DNA from: Hyphomicrobiales bacterium
Lineage (GTDB): Bacteria > Pseudomonadota > Alphaproteobacteria > Rhizobiales > OSC116
NCBI GenBank assembly: GCA_013214985.1
Contig: JABSRY010000076.1
Coordinates: forward strand, 1 to 8,545
Reading direction: 5' to 3'
Length of the DNA: 8,545 nucleotides
The notes below the pieces were generated by a model. It made no database searches. It worked only from the letters and a program-made list of their open reading frames with translations, and was not told the origin of the DNA. Shown here piece after piece: positions 6,770 through 8,545 of this stretch. Within the stretch, counting starts at the first letter, position 1; each line of letters begins with the position of its first letter. The position numbers were made by a program, and so were the translations under genes.

Positions 6770-7972
6770 TTATATACGTACCTTAGGGTCTTTGTAAAAA
6801 ATATGCGTCCCAATGCGGGCAACACGGTTCATCGCCCAGCGCCATTTAGGGCTTACATAATCAGCATGGTAATGTGTCGCGCCTTTAACAGAGGGCAACC
6901 TTGCTTTGCCAGCCAAAAAATCTGCTGCTAGCTTTTTAAGCTTTTTCCAAGTTTTCAAATCACGTGGCAAGTCAGATTTTCCATCGCATGCAAATGAAAA
7001 CTGGCAAGCATTACGTTTCGTCGCATTTTGATAAATAACCCCACAATATGAATTAGGGTATGACCGACTTCTTTTACGCGATAATATAACTTCAGCAACC
7101 GCCAATTGGCCAGAGCGGCTTTCACCGCGCACTTCATGATAAAGCGCCGTAGTTAAACAAGTTAAGCTGCCTCTACCGCTAATATTAATCACGGGCTTGG
7201 CTTTCTGAGTATATTTTGGCCGTTTTATTGGCTTGGTTACACTTCTGCTTGCCAACAAAATATCAGCACTATCAAGTTTATATGTTTTAGAAGCAATTTT
7301 GCCTTTAACAATCGTAAAACCATTTAATTTATCCAGTGGCTTAGTTTGCATTCTAATGTCAATTATCAGTGGCTTAGTTGGGTCTGTTTCATGAGCTTTA
7401 GCGGTCACAAGTGCCAACATATTATCAACGTCAAACTCACCCGAATGAATTATTGGCATCGGTGCGGCTAGCTCAGGTAAGTTCATTTCAATCGTATTTT
7501 TTTTAGTTAACTTCAACAATGCAATATCGGCTTCACTTAATATAGATGGGGTGGTGATTTTTGTACCCACCAAATCATCAGCTCTTGGCTGTATATCAAA
7601 TTCTTCCGCACCAATATTTCGTCTCATTGACTTTGTAAAAATAGTACTATCACGCTTGGTAAAACTGTTCAGTACAACTTCTTTAGATTTCTTCAAAGGT
7701 GCAATCGGCTCAATATCATATTGCGATGCCCCGCGATGTTGTTTTAACACCACAGCTGTTTCAACATATCTTGCATTTATTTCGGCATTAATATAATGGC
7801 CTGCATTCCGTTCAAGCCCGTTAAACACACTAAAAAAGACCCCAAAAGCCACCAAACCCACAAACCAATGCAATGCAATGCGGTGCCTAAATCCAGACAT
7901 TGTTTTTGTGTTTATTTGACCCTGATGAAATTTTATATTCTGGTCAGTATAGTGGTTGTAACGGTATGCCAT
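6770..7972 (-). CDS. Membrane-anchored cell wall hydrolase, SleB/CwlJ family
   Basis: The C-terminal domain (about 272-394) is the Hydrolase_2 fold of spore-cortex-lytic SleB, which cleaves peptidoglycan. In non-spore-forming alphaproteobacteria the domain is thought to remodel the cell wall. Landmarks are TALYHEVRGES with Glu280 and Glu284, VAEVILSRK, ACQFSFACDG, and KGATHYHADYVSPKW. A hydrophobic segment at about 34-50 (LHWFVGLVAFGVFFSVF) should anchor the protein in the inner membrane with the enzyme domain in the periplasm. Residues 52-265 form a linker of unknown fold. It contains two copies of a GAxx(Y/F)DIxP motif 40 residues apart. Total length is 400 residues. The start is uncertain: Met25 (codon at 7898-7900) would put the membrane segment close to the N-terminus, and neither start has a well-spaced ribosome-binding site. 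Adjacency to ppdK on the same strand recurs, as I recall, in related genomes. Confidence 0.88.
   Translation of the reverse strand: MAYRYNHYTDQNIKFHQGQINTKTMSGFRHRIALHWFVGLVAFGVFFSVFNGLERNAGHYINAEINARYVETAVVLKQHRGASQYDIEPIAPLKKSKEVVLNSFTKRDSTIFTKSMRRNIGAEEFDIQPRADDLVGTKITTPSILSEADIALLKLTKKNTIEMNLPELAAPMPIIHSGEFDVDNMLALVTAKAHETDPTKPLIIDIRMQTKPLDKLNGFTIVKGKIASKTYKLDSADILLASRSVTKPIKRPKYTQKAKPVINISGRGSLTCLTTALYHEVRGESRSGQLAVAEVILSRKRSRSYPNSYCGVIYQNATKRNACQFSFACDGKSDLPRDLKTWKKLKKLAADFLAGKARLPSVKGATHYHADYVSPKWRWAMNRVARIGTHIFYKDPKVRI
7586..7732 (-). repeat. Two copies of a nine-residue motif in the hydrolase linker
   Basis: Residues 81-89 (GASQYDIEP, bases 7706-7732) and 121-129 (GAEEFDIQP, bases 7586-7612) share G, A, aromatic, D, I and P, and lie exactly 40 residues apart. 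The intervening sequences are not clearly similar, so this may be a pair of short linear motifs and not a true domain duplication. A looser third match, SGEFDVDN, is near residues 177-184. Confidence 0.35.
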
Positions 7973-8012
7973 TATGCGTTATTCATTGCCTCAAATTTGC
8001 ACAAATTTATAT

Positions 8013-8024
8013 GTAATATATTAC
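8013..8024. repeat. Perfect 12-base palindrome upstream of the hydrolase gene
   Basis: GTAATATATTAC is its own reverse complement. It lies about 40 bases upstream of the longest possible start of the minus-strand hydrolase gene, within the region expected to hold its promoter. It could be an operator, but a short AT-rich palindrome is weak evidence. The rest of the 163-base spacer (7973-8135) holds no gene I can support. A plus-strand open frame through it is not credible. Confidence 0.25.
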
Positions 8025-8076
8025 TAGATATACTTAATACATTGATAATATTTATATTTTGTTAAGGTTTTTCTCA

Positions 8077-8117
8077 CGATATATGGTTATATCGCCTAAT
8101 TTAGCATAAAATTAGGC
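8077..8117 (-). terminator. Two adjacent hairpins downstream of ppdK, possible terminator or processing site
   Basis: GCCTAATTT (8094-8102) pairs perfectly with AAATTAGGC (8109-8117) around a six-base loop. CGATATA (8077-8083) pairs with TATATCG (8088-8094) around TGGT. The two stems share base 8094. They start 19 bases after the ppdK stop on the minus strand, which is where a terminator belongs. However, on that strand the sequence after the stems is TGAGAAAAACC and has no uridine run. The structure may therefore protect the ppdK mRNA 3' end instead of terminating by itself. Confidence 0.4.
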
Positions 8118-8135
8118 TGAAACATCATAAATCTG

Positions 8136-8545
8136 TTAATTTTTTGTCTTAATCGCATTTTGAGCAGCAGCCAGCCTAGCAACAGGTACTCTAAATGGCG
8201 CACATGATACATAGTCCAAGCCTAAATCTCCATAAAAATGGATAGATTGTGGGTCACCACCATGCTCACCGCAAACCCCAATTTTTAAGTTTTTATTGCC
8301 CTTCTTGCCGCGTTTCACCGCAATTTCGACTAGCTCACCCACACCATCTTTATCAATGGATACAAATGGGTCATGCGGAATAATAGCACGGCGCGTATAA
8401 GAGTTTAAAAATCGAGCACTGTCATCACGGCTAATGCCATAAGTCGTTTGGGTTAAATCATTCGAACCAAAGCTAAAAAAGTCAGATAATTCTGCTAAAT
8501 CTTCGGCGCGTAAAGCAGCTCTGGGCAGCTCAATCATGGTACCAA
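8136..8545 (-). CDS. ppdK: Pyruvate, phosphate dikinase, C-terminal part (cut by window edge)
   Basis: PpdK interconverts pyruvate, ATP and phosphate with phosphoenolpyruvate, AMP and diphosphate in the cytoplasm, linking glycolysis and gluconeogenesis. The window holds the last 135 codons or so. They carry the PEP/pyruvate-binding barrel signatures: GTMIELPRAAL at the window edge, FFSFGSNDLTQTTYGISRDD, DPFVSIDKDGVGELV, GVCGEHGGDP, and the ending GLDYVSCAPFRVPVARLAAAQ. The cysteine of GVCGEHGG (codon 8271-8273) corresponds to the catalytic acid/base Cys831 of the Clostridium symbiosum enzyme. The order of motifs and their spacing match PpdK rather than PEP synthase or enzyme I of the sugar phosphotransferase system. 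The reading frame continues past 8545, and the Met at 8535-8537 is internal. It is followed downstream by a pair of hairpins and then the cell wall hydrolase gene. Confidence 0.96.
   Translation of the reverse strand, partial: GTMIELPRAALRAEDLAELSDFFSFGSNDLTQTTYGISRDDSARFLNSYTRRAIIPHDPFVSIDKDGVGELVEIAVKRGKKGNKNLKIGVCGEHGGDPQSIHFYGDLGLDYVSCAPFRVPVARLAAAQNAIKTKN

Noticed and set aside
7866..7880. Three tandem CAATG units
   Set aside because: They lie within the hydrolase coding sequence and are too short to be a meaningful repeat.
7796..8065. Plus-strand open frame of 89 codons covering the hydrolase N-terminus and the spacer
   Set aside because: Its first half is antisense to the membrane-anchor region of the hydrolase gene, its second half is AT-rich spacer, and it has no ribosome-binding site or recognisable motif.
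1..8545. A defence system, mobile element or CRISPR array
   Set aside because: All well-supported genes are chromosomal housekeeping families in a coherent order. No transposase, integrase, phage gene, direct-repeat array or tRNA attachment site was seen.

Overview
The window is visibly AT-rich and carries a conserved housekeeping block. Its proteins look alphaproteobacterial, most likely from the Hyphomicrobiales (Rhizobiales). Three things point there: an alphaproteobacterial NAD regulator of the COG4111/NadQ type directly before nadA-nadB, an alphaproteobacterial HD hydrolase and tyrosine-phosphatase pair, and a SleB-type cell wall hydrolase next to pyruvate phosphate dikinase. The low GC would suit a host-associated or reduced lineage such as a Bartonella-like or gut-symbiont rhizobial relative, but that is inference. 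No tRNA, rRNA, CRISPR array, IS element or phage gene was seen.

Layout. At 1-254 there is an unassigned open frame with no convincing start. Five tightly packed plus-strand genes follow (291-3896): ygfZ (Fe-S/folate-binding protein), tag (3-methyladenine DNA glycosylase I), an HD-domain hydrolase of the YfbR type, a small tyrosine/dual-specificity phosphatase-like protein, and the NAD regulator. Their junctions are a 19-base overlap, an ATGA overlap, and two gaps of 22 bases, so they are probably one transcript. After a 133-base spacer with a candidate promoter and a palindromic operator come nadA (quinolinate synthase) and nadB (L-aspartate oxidase). On the minus strand, ending 24 bases after nadB, is a membrane-anchored SleB-family cell wall hydrolase. 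The C-terminal end of ppdK, also on the minus strand, runs off the right edge.

How the genes work together. NadB oxidises L-aspartate to iminoaspartate, and NadA condenses this with dihydroxyacetone phosphate to give quinolinate, the precursor of de novo NAD. The regulator encoded just upstream has a degenerate Nudix fold joined to a C-terminal winged helix, and probably represses nadAB when NAD or a related metabolite is plentiful. YgfZ supports assembly or repair of Fe-S enzymes, and NadA is itself an Fe-S enzyme. nadC, usually the third gene of this operon in relatives, is not here: the convergent hydrolase gene follows nadB at once. The HD hydrolase and the phosphatase have no assigned substrates, and their place between a repair gene and the NAD regulator is the main functional puzzle of the window.
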